Shown here: in pieces, positions 37,403 to 48,948 of the stretch
Layout of the letters: each line of letters opens with the position of its first letter
How positions within the stretch are numbered: the stretch's first letter is position 1
NCBI GenBank assembly: GCA_013396635.1
Contig: WBMW01000802.1
Span: 1,128,643-1,192,642 of the forward strand
Origin: Penelope pileata
Taxonomy: Eukaryota > Chordata > Aves > Galliformes > Cracidae
Direction: 5' to 3'
Length of the DNA: 64,000 nt
The notes under the pieces: generated by a model
The model's database searches: none
Seen by the model: the letters and a program-made list of their open reading frames with translations, nothing else
Told to the model about the DNA's origin: nothing
Position numbers and translations under genes: made by a program

Positions 37403-37650
37403 ACAGAATCACACAGAATCACAGAATTGCAGGGGTTGGAAGGGACCTCGAGAGATCATCGAGTCCAACCCCCCTGCCAGAGCAGGTTCCCTACAGCAGG
37501 TTGCACAGGTAGGCGTCCAGGCGGGTCTTGAATATCTCCAGGGAAGGAGACTCCACAACCTCCCTGGGCAGCCTGTTCCAGTGCTCCGTCACCCGCACCA
37601 TGAAGAAGTTCTTCCGCATGTTGGTGCGGAACTTCCTGTGCTCCAGGAAG
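37403..37650 (-). mobile_element. CR1 LINE 3' end, youngest copy in window
   Basis: A well-preserved CR1 on the minus strand. The lowest coordinates hold three copies of the complement of ATTCTGTG, the CR1 terminal octamer. They are followed by GGGTTGGAAGGGACCTCGAG, GGGCAGCCTGTTCCAGTGCT and CTTCCGCATGTTGGTGCGGA. The minus-strand translation keeps the C-terminal end of the ORF2 reverse-transcriptase protein, with EHRKFRTNMRKNFF, HWNRLPREVVESPSLE and RLDAYLCNLL readable without a stop. The copy is truncated after roughly 250 bp, removing the endonuclease and RT domains, so it cannot move by itself. Its CpG content exceeds its surroundings, fitting a recent GC-richer insertion. Confidence 0.97.
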
Positions 37651-38300
37651 TACCAAATATACCAAAATGTTGGTATTATACAAAATATATTTTTGAGTAC
37701 GTTTTGGGAAGAATGCATAACTATATAAAATATGTTTTTTGCCTGAAGTTTCTTCAGCTGCCTGAATGCACATGAGCATTCATACCTGGACATCCGTAAG
37801 CCTCACTTAAGCACCAGGGCTCCAGCTTTATTCTCAGTGTCACATCCACTGGACACATACACCCATACAAAACTGATTTTCCGCTGATTATGCTGACTGC
37901 AGTATAAAACACAGGAGTCAGCATCCACTCAATCAGAAACTAAGGCTGTCTTTGGAGAACAAAGCAGCAGTGACTTCTAGTGTTGCAGCAAAAAGCAGTG
38001 ATGGCTTTTGTATGTGCAATGGTACTTCGGGTCATATGCCCATCCTGAAATGCCCCAGAGACAGAAAGGAAAGTCCTGAGGGATGTATAGCACCTTCTGG
38101 TGCTCTTCAAGGTCAAGCCTGACTTGTATATGTGAGCAAAACAGAAGATGAAAGAAGAGTCATGCTCTGTGTAAGTAATCTCCCTCCAAAAGATAAACAA
38201 AAAATCAACCCCTCAAAAAAAAAAAATGTATAATTGTTTTGTGAGGAACAGAACAAATGACAAAATTCTTTCTTGTGAGTACATTTTCAAGTGCACGTGA
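37651..38300. other. Spacer between CR1 and LTR-like block
   Basis: AT-rich sequence with a 12-A run at 38215-38226. No gene is seen. Confidence 0.6.
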
Positions 38301-38315
38301 CTGTTCCCCCTTGCT

Positions 38316-38337
38316 AAGAGCTCCTATAGGAGCTCTT
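38316..38337. repeat. 22-bp perfect palindrome
   Basis: Two 11-bp arms (AAGAGCTCCTA and its exact complement) meet without a spacer. A perfect palindrome of this length is not expected in 64 kb by chance (order of 0.01-0.02 expected). It lies at the left edge of the LTR-like block. Confidence 0.97.
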
Positions 38338-38586
38338 GCTGCTTTGGGTTCCTCAGCACCACGTTAGAGGTGAGCTCCACCCTCAAGGGAAATTTGTAGG
38401 CTCTTGCTGTTCTCTGCTTAACTGCTGTAGGGAAACAGTTGATGACAGCATGAACTGATGATTGAGCACATGGTGAAGGAGTGTCGCTGGCCTGGGGAAT
38501 ACCGGTAGACCACTTGCACCTGTGACCGGAAGGGGTGGGCCTGGGGTGTTGTTGCCCCCAGGCTTAGATAAAGGCCAGCCAGGCAG

Positions 38587-38708
38587 AAAAGAGAGTAGCT
38601 TGGGGAGTGTGGGAAAGAGAAGGCTGGGGAGTGGCTTGAGAAGCTTGAGAGAGAATGGAGGAACAAGCTTGAGAAGATTAAGAAGAAGCTTGAGAGAGAG
38701 AGAAGATC
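38587..38708 (+). repeat. Purine-rich tract with AAGCTTGAGA repeats
   Basis: About 120 bases strongly biased to A and G on the plus strand. The exact 10-mer AAGCTTGAGA occurs at 38641, 38665 and 38686 (spacings 24 and 21 bp), with a fourth imperfect copy just before the first. The complementary pyrimidine strand gives a 127-codon serine/leucine-rich open frame that is an artefact. Confidence 0.85.
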
Positions 38709-38850
38709 AGATGGTGTAGCTGTAAGAGTTTTGGGACCTTTTCTGTTACAACTGCCTGTTTTCAGGATGCTGCTAGGAATTAAGGTCTTTAAAATCTTCA
38801 CATCTCTCAGATTTGGTTAAAATTTGTTAAATAATTTGCTGGAAAACACA

Positions 38851-39972
38851 TGCTAACGTGTGCGCGTACACAGAAAGAAAGAGACCATGATTTCCAAATT
38901 CTTGGTTTTTACTGCAAGACAGGTTATGAATATCTGCTTTATAATAAATATATTTCTGTGATGATGTATAAGGAATATTCTTATTTAAAATAGCGTGGGA
39001 CTTATTGTTGTAATGCTGCAAGTTTCTCATAATGCAAGGGATGATTGGTGTCGTGTCTTCACTTCCAATTGTACTGCTTATATTCTTTGACTGCTGAGAT
39101 GTAAACAAACTTGTCTGTTCCTCTTAAATGTAACTCTGTCCCAATCTCCAAGTTTTCAATGGAGACTGACTTCTTTAAATGTTTGTGAGAAAAAGGGAAC
39201 AGAGATCTTAAAAAATACTTTAATGTTGATTGACAGATGTTTGCTAGAATGTCTTAATTATCTTAATCAATGATCATAAATTCCATTTCTTATCTCCAGT
39301 GTTTTAAGACAGCATAGTAGCTTCTTATTCTCTTTTTTCTTTCAAATGTCATATAACAATTAATTCAGTTTTGAGGATTTGTATTGCTGCAGGATGTGAT
39401 AAGATAAGGGTAATATAGGTAGACCTAGTTAGGGTGAATCAGTCTGCAGATCATTTTTATAAATATTAAAAAGAATACCCTCCAGACTAACAACGCAGTG
39501 GCACATATAGTGCTTGTCATTTGCACTGCCTGCCAGTGAAATGTTTTGGTTGCTTAGGCACAACCAGGCACAAATTAATCAGGTTTGACTGAGCTACATC
39601 CTTGCTAAATCCTTATCTTCTGCAACATTGATTTCAAAGCCTACAGTAGTTATTTCAGATCTTATCATTATTCAAGGCCCTTTGGGGCAGTACCCTAATT
39701 TCATAAACATATTATGCTTTTTTTGAAAGGAAAAGTGAAGCATATGCTGCAGGGGGAACCTTTGTAATTTGTTTTGCTTACAGATATGCTGAACTACTTG
39801 TACTTCATCTGCTAAAAAAGAAAAAATTCCCAATGTGCACAATTACTTCCTGGCATGCTGCTGTTATTTTTATTTAAGTAGGTAGCCCAGATCTGTATCT
39901 GATTCTCTGGAATCATGGGCCATTTTCCCCAAGATTACTTACCGTGCAGCAGAGATGTGGGCTGACACTTAC
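38851..39972. other. AT-rich unique sequence, no gene seen
   Basis: Nothing recognisable between the LTR-like block and the candidate minus-strand exon at 40.0 kb. Confidence 0.6.
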
Positions 39973-40055
39973 CTGAATTCCACCTCTGATGTGCAGGGCA
40001 AAGGGAAGAGCTGATGCTGGAGAGTTACTGTTTGAGCACTGATGAGTGTAACAAA
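39973..40055 (-). other. Candidate exon with consensus-perfect donor
   Basis: On the minus strand GCAGCTTCACAG ends at 40056 and TTCAG|GTAAGT, a perfect 5' splice-site consensus, lies at 39973/39972. A second strong donor, CACG|GTAAGTAA, follows 30 bp downstream (exon end 39943), offering alternative ends. Two frames are open across the 83 nt: one reads FVTLISAQTVTLQHQ, the other CYTHQCSNSNSPASA. Neither peptide is recognised. The acceptor has only a modest pyrimidine tract. This may be a lncRNA or alternative exon, or chance. Confidence 0.25.
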
Positions 40056-43000
40056 CTGTGAAGCTGCATGGATTTGTGTGTCAGGATTGATTGACCTGGC
40101 CATCTAAGAAAGTACTAGGTCAGGTGGTATAAGCATCTCTCCTACTTGGTCATTGATTAAACATCCTTCAGTGTAGATTCTCCAGTGTACAGCAACGAGG
40201 GGTTACAGACGCCTTCAGTTTAGGCTTCTGTAAGATGATATTTGCCTACCCAAATTCCTACTGTGGTGAGACTTAGAACTTGATCATTTTCAATACCTCT
40301 ACCTTGCGTCAGATTTGATTGAAATAGGCAAATTGATTCAAAGGGTGGGAGAAGGGATGGCTCTTGACAGAGATAGACAACATAATAACATAATTCTTGT
40401 TCCCTCAGGAAGAAGAATCTAATAAATAAATTCTGCTTTTTCCCAAACCAAGAAGATAGTTGTTGGTTCTTCTATTGAAGTCAGAAACCACAAGTCCAGG
40501 ATGAGCTGCCAGATAAGAACAGATGCAAGAGGGAATGACCCAAGCACTAGATATCATTTGACGGGCAGAATGGAGAATAAAGATCCAGGGATCGAGAGAC
40601 AAGAAAATCGCTTACAAGTTCTGAAATTTGGAGATGGGGTAGGAATTCGGGTAAATCAGATATTAAAAAGCAAGTTGTGGGCAGGACAATGTTCAGTCTG
40701 AGTGGAATAAACTGGAGATCTCAGCAACATTTGGAAATAATTATATTGAATTTATATGGTTCAGAATTCTTCTTATAGCACATAGGGTGTGACAAGAGAG
40801 ATAAAACAGGCAATATGAACATGGCTAGCTGGAGTGGGCAGATGGATGAGCACATTGCTGAAATGCATTCCCTAACGCAGACAGCTACCTGTTTCAAACT
40901 GAGCATTAGTTTTATCAGCTGGGGCTAGAGGACCTGTTACATGGATTTTTTTTTGTGTGGTATAAGGAAAGGGTCATGTTTTTCCTGCTCTGTCTTCTGT
41001 ATTACCTTCTAATATCTCTTTCTATTACATTTCATATTTATAGATTTTTACATCTTGCCTTTCCAAACCTTTCCCACTGTTCTGTTTCTCTTGGTTTTGC
41101 TTGTTTATCCATACCTACTACAGTATGTTACCCAGCCTTCCTGTTCATTTCATATAAAATCAAACTGAAATGCCATTGAAAATGGAAAAAAAGTAAAAGT
41201 GTTATTTGATATTACCCTGACTTTTCAGTTGCATTTTTTTCTTTGGATTTTGATTACAATTTTATTGATTACCATTTCCTGTCCTGCCTACATCTCTTGA
41301 TGTGAATTTGATCATTGCTGTTCATGTGATTAATATTTAGATCAAAGGAGGCACCACTAGGAATTTGCGTACATTTTAAAAATGTTAACTGACCATATGA
41401 TTCACAAGAAATGCCATGCAGATGGCCTTGGAGATCAGCCATCTCTTTTTGCCCAGGCCAGGTGCTCAACAGTCAGAAGTACATTCCTCTCACAGTGTGC
41501 TAATGCTGATTTAAGCAACTGGCAAAAGTCTGAAGACAGGATTTCAATGAAAAGGCAAAAAATGAAATAAAAATTAACCAATCAATCCTCAAAACAGCAA
41601 AAAAAAAAAATCCCAAAATTAGAAAATTCCCACAAATATCCTTTCCCCCGCATTCCTTACTAAATCCTTATCATTGTTATTTTATCTTTAGGAAACATGC
41701 ACAAAATGGGTTCAAATTTATAAATCAAGATCATAGCTTCCTTGGGCTTGGTTTGAACTTGTACCTCTCCCCCTCTGTGTTTAGCGATCTCTTAAATAAG
41801 GAATCTGTATGTTCTTACAGCCGTCTCATAGATGGCAGGTGTTTGCATTTCTCACAGAACCTAAATAGCTAACACCCACCAAAACCTCCAACAAAATGAT
41901 GGTTGCAGATGCCTGTACTAAGGTAAACTCCAACTTTCGTAACAAGAGGATTTGCTTGGAAGAAGAAGAAAGCTTTAAAAAGAGTGATAGCTGACATTAG
42001 GAGAGTGACAAAGCAATATAGAGTCCTGGGTAGATACAGTTCTGCAAAAGCAGGAGATCCAGGGAAAGAACTCTAATCTGTACATTTTTTTTTCCCCATT
42101 TTGTTTCCTGGGAAAAAGAAAAATGCACTGCACATTGTTGCAAATTGATAATCTGTTCTTCTGAACAAAGGCATTTGGTAGGATGATGAAAGCTGAGTTT
42201 TAAGCTGCCTAGACAATGCACATGGGCCATAGCTCATTATCCATGCTGCCCTGAGAAATCATTCACCACATCACTGCGGGGAAAAATAGTAAAATAGCAC
42301 CCTGACTTCCTTAAAAAATTAAAATACAAAACCAATGAAAATAAAGGTGAGGAGCTTAAAATATTCTTTGCTGAATCATTTTCCCTTGTTTTATTTTTAT
42401 AGATCAGACTCTGTTCCTGAAGAAATAGGCAGCAGGTAGCCAGCAGCAGAGAGTCAGTGCTATCACTTGTCGCTGTCAGTGCCTGCTGTGTAGGGAAAAT
42501 GCCAGCCTGCCAAGAGCCAGCAAAAGCCTCAAGGTGGCAAACTAATCCTAAAGGCTGTGAAACTTTGGAAGAAAAGAAGAATATGAAAGGGCAAAAGCCC
42601 TGCATTGTCATGCTTATGCACGCAGAAGGACTTTTCTCAAAGATCTTTGACTCTCTTTTGTTTCAAAATAATTTTCAAAGCATTTTGTAAAATATTGCTG
42701 TAAACTCTAGAGGATGCAAAACATACTTATCTTTTGCTTGGATTTTGCAAAACAGCAAAGTATTCACAAGGGCCTGATTCTGCTCATAGCAGCAACAGGG
42801 ACTGACACATATTGTGTGTGCCAGGTTTGGCTTGGTCATTGCTGGTGTTGGGTGATTCAGGTGGTGTAACTAACAGAGGTAAAATGAACCAATTAATGAA
42901 TTGAAGTTTGAGTTTGGGGCTTTGTTCAAAGATCTAACATGAGTGCACTGGAAGTATGTATGTTAAATCTCATCCAATTTCCTTTATGTGTCAGTAATAA

Positions 43001-46000
43001 TATGTTTTTTTTCCTTTATGTGATACCACAGCATGCTTTGCTATAAGAAACCCTCCAACAGGCACATATTGCACAACTCTTCCCTTCCGTCTCTTCCTTG
43101 TCTTCTGTCGTTGAAAACATGACCAAACCAGAGAAGACCCATGAAATTTTTAGTCCTTTCCAATTATTTTTTTGTTACCTGCTAAGTAGGCTGAAAGATA
43201 AGACTTCCCAGCAAGTGTTAAATAAACCTCCAGAGATAGTCTTTTGTTCTAGAGTTCTTTCCCCCTTGGTATTCACAGAACCTGTGGATAAACTACTATG
43301 AGCTCCCTTTGTAACATAATGTTGACTTCCATCCTGTCTCCAGTATCTAGATATTTTTATGGAAAGGCGAAAGTACGTGCAGGCAGAGCTTCCTCTAACA
43401 GAGACACTGGAGAGCTGTTTGTGACAAATCCTTCTGCATGAATATCATACGAGGAAAATATGAGCATCTCTTACTACCTATTAAGGATATAGTGGATAGT
43501 TATGCTTCTCTATAATGTTAAGTATGTATGTTAAGTACAATTTTGTGGTGGGAGAAAAAAATAATGTATGGCTGGGAACGAGTTGCACGCCAAAACTGCT
43601 CTGGTAGACTCTGATGTTTCACTTCATTAGGATTTTTTTTCCTGCAGATCTATGAACCAGCCTAATGGCACTTATATATATGTATATCCTCAATTTACCC
43701 ACATATGAAAGCAGAATCCATGATTCATCACTGTAAGCAAATGATGAAGCAGTGGGCAGAAAAGTCTTTCTGAAGCACTGATGTTTAACTAAGTTAAGGC
43801 ACGCTAATCTTATTTGGGTGCATTGAAATTTGAGCTATTCTCTAATTTTCCCAGCACTACGGCTCACATCTGTCAGTTTGTACAAACACTAGCACCCTGT
43901 CCTCTTAATTCCAATATATGCTTTTCCTCCTCATGCCTCACACCTTGGGAGAGGAAACCTCCAGTTTCTTTGGAAGAGTGACCAACTGTTTTCTTCCTTA
44001 GCAGAGCAAGCACTGCAACTTTTTAGCATGTTCAGGAAATAGAAGATCCACCAATTCCTTAACGTTTTTCCTCAAAGGGCTATCAGTTAGCTATCATCCT
44101 TTTCAGAATTTTGTAAAAGCAATGTGACATGCTTCCGAGACACCTTCCATCCAGTTCATTCACATCACAAATTTCATTCTTATCTCCATTGGCTATCAGG
44201 ATTTTATTCAGCTCCTCTGATAGATCTGGAAAGTCTAATTCTAACTTCAGCACATGTGTAAGTAGTTGTATTTGGCAGCACAGTGGCACATTGGGAAGCT
44301 CCCTCAGTGCATATTTGATATAGTATTACAGGCCTTGTAAAATTTCAGTTTAATAACATAGTTTGATAAGACATAAGGAATGGCTGGAGTTGCAAGGAAA
44401 AAGAGGAAGGCAATGTTCTGTGAAGAGGAATCTAAATGAGATGGAAGTCTCAAAATGGAATGCTCCCTAGAGTATTTTTGGTTTCCAGTATGCTCTGTGA
44501 GGATTAATAACAGCAGGTATATAGGTTACAGAGAACAGAACTATTTGAAAATTGAAATAACATTTTCACTAATATATTGGTGAAAATATGTTTTCTGATC
44601 TTCTGCACTAGAAGCTTGTTTCAATAAAATTTTTCCAACCAACTCTAATAGAAGGCAATAGAGCTGAGTGTATTGAACTAGAACAATTGAATTGTTTTTA
44701 TGATGCATGCTGTCTAAGAATGAAGGAGAAGTACTGGAGTTCACTTGCAGACTGACAATGACCTCAGAACTAATAACATCACTAATAAATACTTAGGTAG
44801 GTTGGAGTTGACTAACACAACTGGACAGAGCAGTGCAAAGTAGCCAAAATAAGTGCTATGATAGAGGCACACAAAGAACGTACAGTGCAATTCCATTGTC
44901 AAGACAATGACATAACTCTTAACCTCCTTATTTTTTTAAGGCTATTTCTCCCATGTATACTCAAGAAATTTCTTAAAATGACAGCTGCCTGTCACATGTA
45001 ACAAATTCCTCCAGTAAAGGTCGTATAGTGGCAGCAATTTTAAGCAGTGATTTTCCTTGATGTTAAGACTACTTGACTTATCTTTTTTACATGCTTTGGA
45101 GGAAACCAACCATTTTGTCACATTTCCATCAGCCAGAACAATCTTAAAATTTCTAAAAAGGTTTGTGGGAGAGTGCCAGAAAAAAAATTAAAAATAGAGT
45201 GACTAGAATGTGTGAAGTATACACCACTCTTCATCTAAGAACTGATTACGTGCCAATTAGCTAAATGCTAATGTCCATGGGATATTTCGAGTGTTGTCAA
45301 CGGACACTTACTCTTGACTAAAAAATGAAAAGAATAATACGTAGATTTCTTCTGAAATAATAGAAAAGGTAGATGAGTACAGAGTTTGCTTGTACTTCTA
45401 AGCAACTAATTATAACATTCAGAATACTCAGGTTACAGATTATGAGAAAAATATATTCATTAAATATAGGAGGCTGAATTAGTAAGAGATTTATGGGTTT
45501 GGCTTTCAAAAAATAATTCATCTTCTACAGTTCAGCCCCCAAACTGGCTAAGTAATTTTCAGAATTGGCATTAAAAGCACTCATGATTATAGAAAATTTC
45601 TATTCTAGTATCTCAATCAAAATGATAATTAAAAAAATAAACATAGGAAATGGTTCACATTTCTTCTCTTCAACAGTTATTAGCATAGAAACTGAGTTGA
45701 ATACTCCGTAAATAAAGCGGCGCATCCAATACAATATTTACATTCTTTTTAAAAGAAGTTGGTATTGGCATTGTCAGTAGTCTGTATACTTACTCATTGA
45801 GCTTGACATCTGATCTTGATTACACACGAGAAGACAGGAAAATAAATCAGAGCTGTTAACAATTCTGTTTTGAAACAAAGAAAATGAGGGACCATTGCTG
45901 TAAAAATGACCGATCAGCACTTATTAGGATCAATAACAATCACAGGAAGTGCTATGCTGATCATGAAATGATTTTCTCCCTCACTGAAAATGTCAGCGAA

Positions 46001-48004
46001 AACCAAACTTTGATTAATTCAGTACTAGCATATCAAAATCCAAATGCATTTTTAGACTGTAAAAGCAAGAAAAAAAATCAATGGTGTAAAATTTGTAACC
46101 ATCTCTAAATACAAGTGATTCATAAGTATTTTTATGAGAAATTACAATGAGTTCAAACTTCACATGCTCTTTTTTTAAAATGCCAGTTTTGGATTGTAAT
46201 GTTGATCAACTTTCTGATGTTTATCCACTGAACATTTTGATGTAATGTGGCTGCAATCCAAGCAACAGGAGATTCTGCAGAAAACATTTGGTTTATGATG
46301 ATGAAGACACAGAAAGTTGCAAAGAAAACGTCACACGGCACTATTTATAAAAAACAAGCTTATTTAAAAAATATCTTCACAAAGTTTTCTCTAATGACTG
46401 TGAAAAGCCAGAGACTGAAATGTAACCTGATAGGCCTTGTATTTAAACTGTGAGAACCTCTGAAAAGTTTTCATGTGATCAAATGCCCTTCAATTCTTAT
46501 TTTTACAGTATCTCACTGTCTCTTCACCTGTGGTGTGAAAGAAACATTGAAGAAATACAATTTCAAGAATAAGTAAGCTCTCTTTATCCTCACATTCTGA
46601 CTTTGCCAGTTCAGAGTTGTTTCTGGCTATTCAACTTACGTAATATTACATATCATTTTGGAAAAATGTTTGTACATGGTTTTGAAAATAGTTTGTTCTA
46701 TTTCTGAGAACAGCAAACACTTTCTCTGAGATACCAACGTTATTTCAGTAGATTTTTCTTTGCAGCTGTAGAACAACTTAGTTCAACTTCTTTTTTTGCT
46801 AAGCAGCTTTCAAACACTTTCCTGTTGTACTCAGATTTTGAGTTTCCTAAGCGAAAGGTTATGACTTCCACATCCTCTTACACTCAAGGAGACTTAGAGT
46901 TCTCTTATTAATTTTTTTTCTTATTATTTAAACTTGCCTTTTTCTACAGTTGCACTGCTTAAATATTTCCATTGGAACAGCACATATTCCTTTGTGGTTC
47001 ATTAGATTATGTAATGTGATCACCTGTTTGCAAAGCAGGTTGATTCATTGCTCAAGATTCAATGTTTGGTTTTTTAAAAATCTCTAATTCTCTCTCATAA
47101 ATCTTGATTGTTTTTGGTTTTGTGGTTTTTGTTTGTGCGTTTGTTCGGTTTTTTACAACCACATCACATCTCTCTAAGTTGCCTGCAATTTTCCGCAATT
47201 CTCATATGCAATTCTGCATCTGTGGTTTGTTTTTTTTTGCACTCAGTCAATTGCGTTCATATGTCTCTTTGGCAATATACTGTGTTCTCTCTTGTCATTT
47301 TCCTGGTTTGTTTAGTAGCTTAAAACCACTGGTGTATTTCTTCTAGACTTTCTTCTTTTGAAAAGAAAAATATTACGTTGTTTTTTTGAGGTCAGAATTC
47401 AGTTCCCCTCCTTTCTCTTTTTCTGCCCAGTGGGGAACGCACTTTATTCTCCTGCTTTTCTCATTCTTCTACAGTAGTACACTATGACCTAAAGTATGTC
47501 CTAATACAACTGTTTCCCTTGTCGACTTGATGAAAATATCTGCCTAAATTATGACTATTTTTTTTCCTTAACTGCTCAGTTTGGTCATTGCAGTTGGGAA
47601 GTATAACATCTAACTTCCTGGAGTTTCTTACCAGCTTTCACTCACTGCCTAAGTAAAAAGAATGAGATAGGAACTTTATGGTACCTATCTGAGATGCCCC
47701 AAACAGAACTGAACAGAGAATTCTTAAGTTTTGCACAACGAAACAAAAGACGTGGTATTTCAAAATATTCCATATGCTTATCTCTTATTGATGGTCAGAA
47801 TATTTTCCATCTCTCAGTTTTGGACCCATACTTTGAAGTAGTTTGAGAAGGTTGAAAACAATACATAGTGGGGAACATACTTTAATGTACTTATGCTATT
47901 TACTACATTTGGAGTCAAATAAAACTGGTTTTTACAAAGCACATGTAGTGAGAATGTTCTGTTTTATGCATGATATACCAGTCATTTTTTTTATCAATTG
48001 TAAC
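40056..48004. other. AT-rich unique sequence, no gene seen
   Basis: No gene or transposon is recognised across about 8 kb. Simple sequence includes a 12-A run at 41599-41610 and GT/TTTTGG-rich sequence at 47107-47153. The open frames in this interval (for example 42237-42611 on the minus strand) lack recognisable protein features. Confidence 0.6.
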
Positions 48005-48100
48005 ATGAGCTGGTGGGTGGCAACCCTGCCCATGGCAGGGGCTTTGGAACTAGATGATCTTTAAGGTCCCTTCCAACCCAAGCCATTCTAGGATTTTTTG
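48005..48100 (+). mobile_element. CR1 LINE 3'-end fragment
   Basis: A plus-strand CR1 tail of about 95 bp: GGTGGGTGGCAACCCTGCCC, ATGGCAGGGG, TGGAACTAGATGATCTTTAA, GGTCCCTTCCAACCCAAGCC and the start of the terminal octamer (ATTCTAGG). It belongs to the 'GGAACTAGATGATC' type of 3' end, distinct from the copy at 37.4 kb. The octamer array is eroded to about one unit. Confidence 0.93.
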
Positions 48101-48856
48101 TATTTCTAACACATATCATTAATATGTCATTGGTGTGATAACTACATTTCCAAACAGCTTTTTATTTTGAGTTACAACACTGAAGTTTTCAGGTAGAGGT
48201 CTATTTTCTCTGAAAACCATTGTAAAGTGGAAGAGGCACTGGTGTGGAAGAGGCATAAAATAAATCCATGAATGAATAAACAATTCTTTTTCAGTATTCA
48301 CAAACTTAGAATTAATTAATTTTTTACCATATATATCATATTTATAGGGGAAAATAGTAAATATCTCTGTATCAGAGAAAAGTAAGTTTGAATGAGATTT
48401 TAAGGCACAGATGTATAACTAAGCTACTGATGTACAACAAACCTACAAATTAAGAGTGGCAACACTAATGCACATTGGGCATTCATCCTTCCCATAAGTC
48501 CTTCACTCTTTTCCAAGCAGCAACGAGAGTAGTGTATACGGAAAGTGAATGGAGAACAACTCTCTTCTCATTCTTTTCTTTCCAGTTGCCACATGGGAAA
48601 GGCGAGAACCTGGTTCTGCCTAGGCTATTTCTCAATAAGCATGGGCACTTGAGTTGGAAATGCCCTGTCTGACACTGCAGCACAGCTCTGCAGGTGGTGG
48701 GATCACCACCACTGCCAGCCACCTTTGGGTTTGTCACACTTTTCTTAATTACACCCTGCTGTGTCCACACAAACAACAGTTTTTGGGGCTCAGAGTGCTA
48801 CAAAAACATCTGAGATGTGCTTTCAAAAAGTCTTAAAAGGAGAATGAGCAACTCAC
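48101..48856. other. Unique sequence, no gene seen
   Basis: A strong pyrimidine tract plus AG near 48593 and a GCAG|GTGGTG site about 98 bp later could bound a plus-strand exon, but no recognisable peptide results. Nothing else is identified. Confidence 0.5.
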
Positions 48857-48948
48857 CTTTGTTATTTCTCATGTGTTCTCTTCCTCTGATATGTTTTCTT
48901 CTTCATGTTCAATGAGAGGAGTCTTCACCTAGTCCATGGAATCCCAGA
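48857..48948 (-). ncRNA. Possible non-coding (lncRNA-type) exon
   Basis: On the minus strand CAGTTTCTTGTTTCAG ends at 48949 and ACAAAG|GTGAGT starts the putative intron at 48856. Both splice sites are strong. All three frames of the 92-nt segment contain stops, so if spliced it would be UTR or a long non-coding RNA exon, not coding. No promoter, poly(A) signal or partner exon could be linked to it. Confidence 0.18.

Larger units (their letters stand above)
38302..38850 (+). mobile_element. Possible LTR-like element (unclassified)
   Basis: A GC-richer block that stands out from its neighbours. It begins near TGTTCCCCCTT and ends near GGAAAACACA, so TG...CA ends are possible. Inside are a TATA-like TAGATAAAGG at about 38567, a long purine-rich stretch (38587-38708), and AGGAATTAAGG followed by a T-rich/TCTTCACATCTC segment, which resembles a poly(A)-signal plus U5 arrangement. 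I see no convincing target-site duplication and no internal retroviral coding sequence, and I cannot name a family. It could instead be a lone promoter/CNE-like segment or an unrelated interspersed repeat. The boundaries are tentative. Confidence 0.35.

Noticed and set aside
37266..37775. 169-codon plus-strand open frame, the longest in the window
   Set aside because: It runs antisense through the minus-strand CR1 copy; its sequence is the complement of the CR1 ORF2 end and 3' tail.
38418..38801. 127-codon serine/leucine-rich minus-strand frame
   Set aside because: It is the translation of the pyrimidine complement of a purine-rich low-complexity tract, not a protein.
42237..42611. 124-codon minus-strand frame
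   Set aside because: It has a phenylalanine/serine-rich composition of translated AT-rich DNA, with no motif, splice context or family resemblance.
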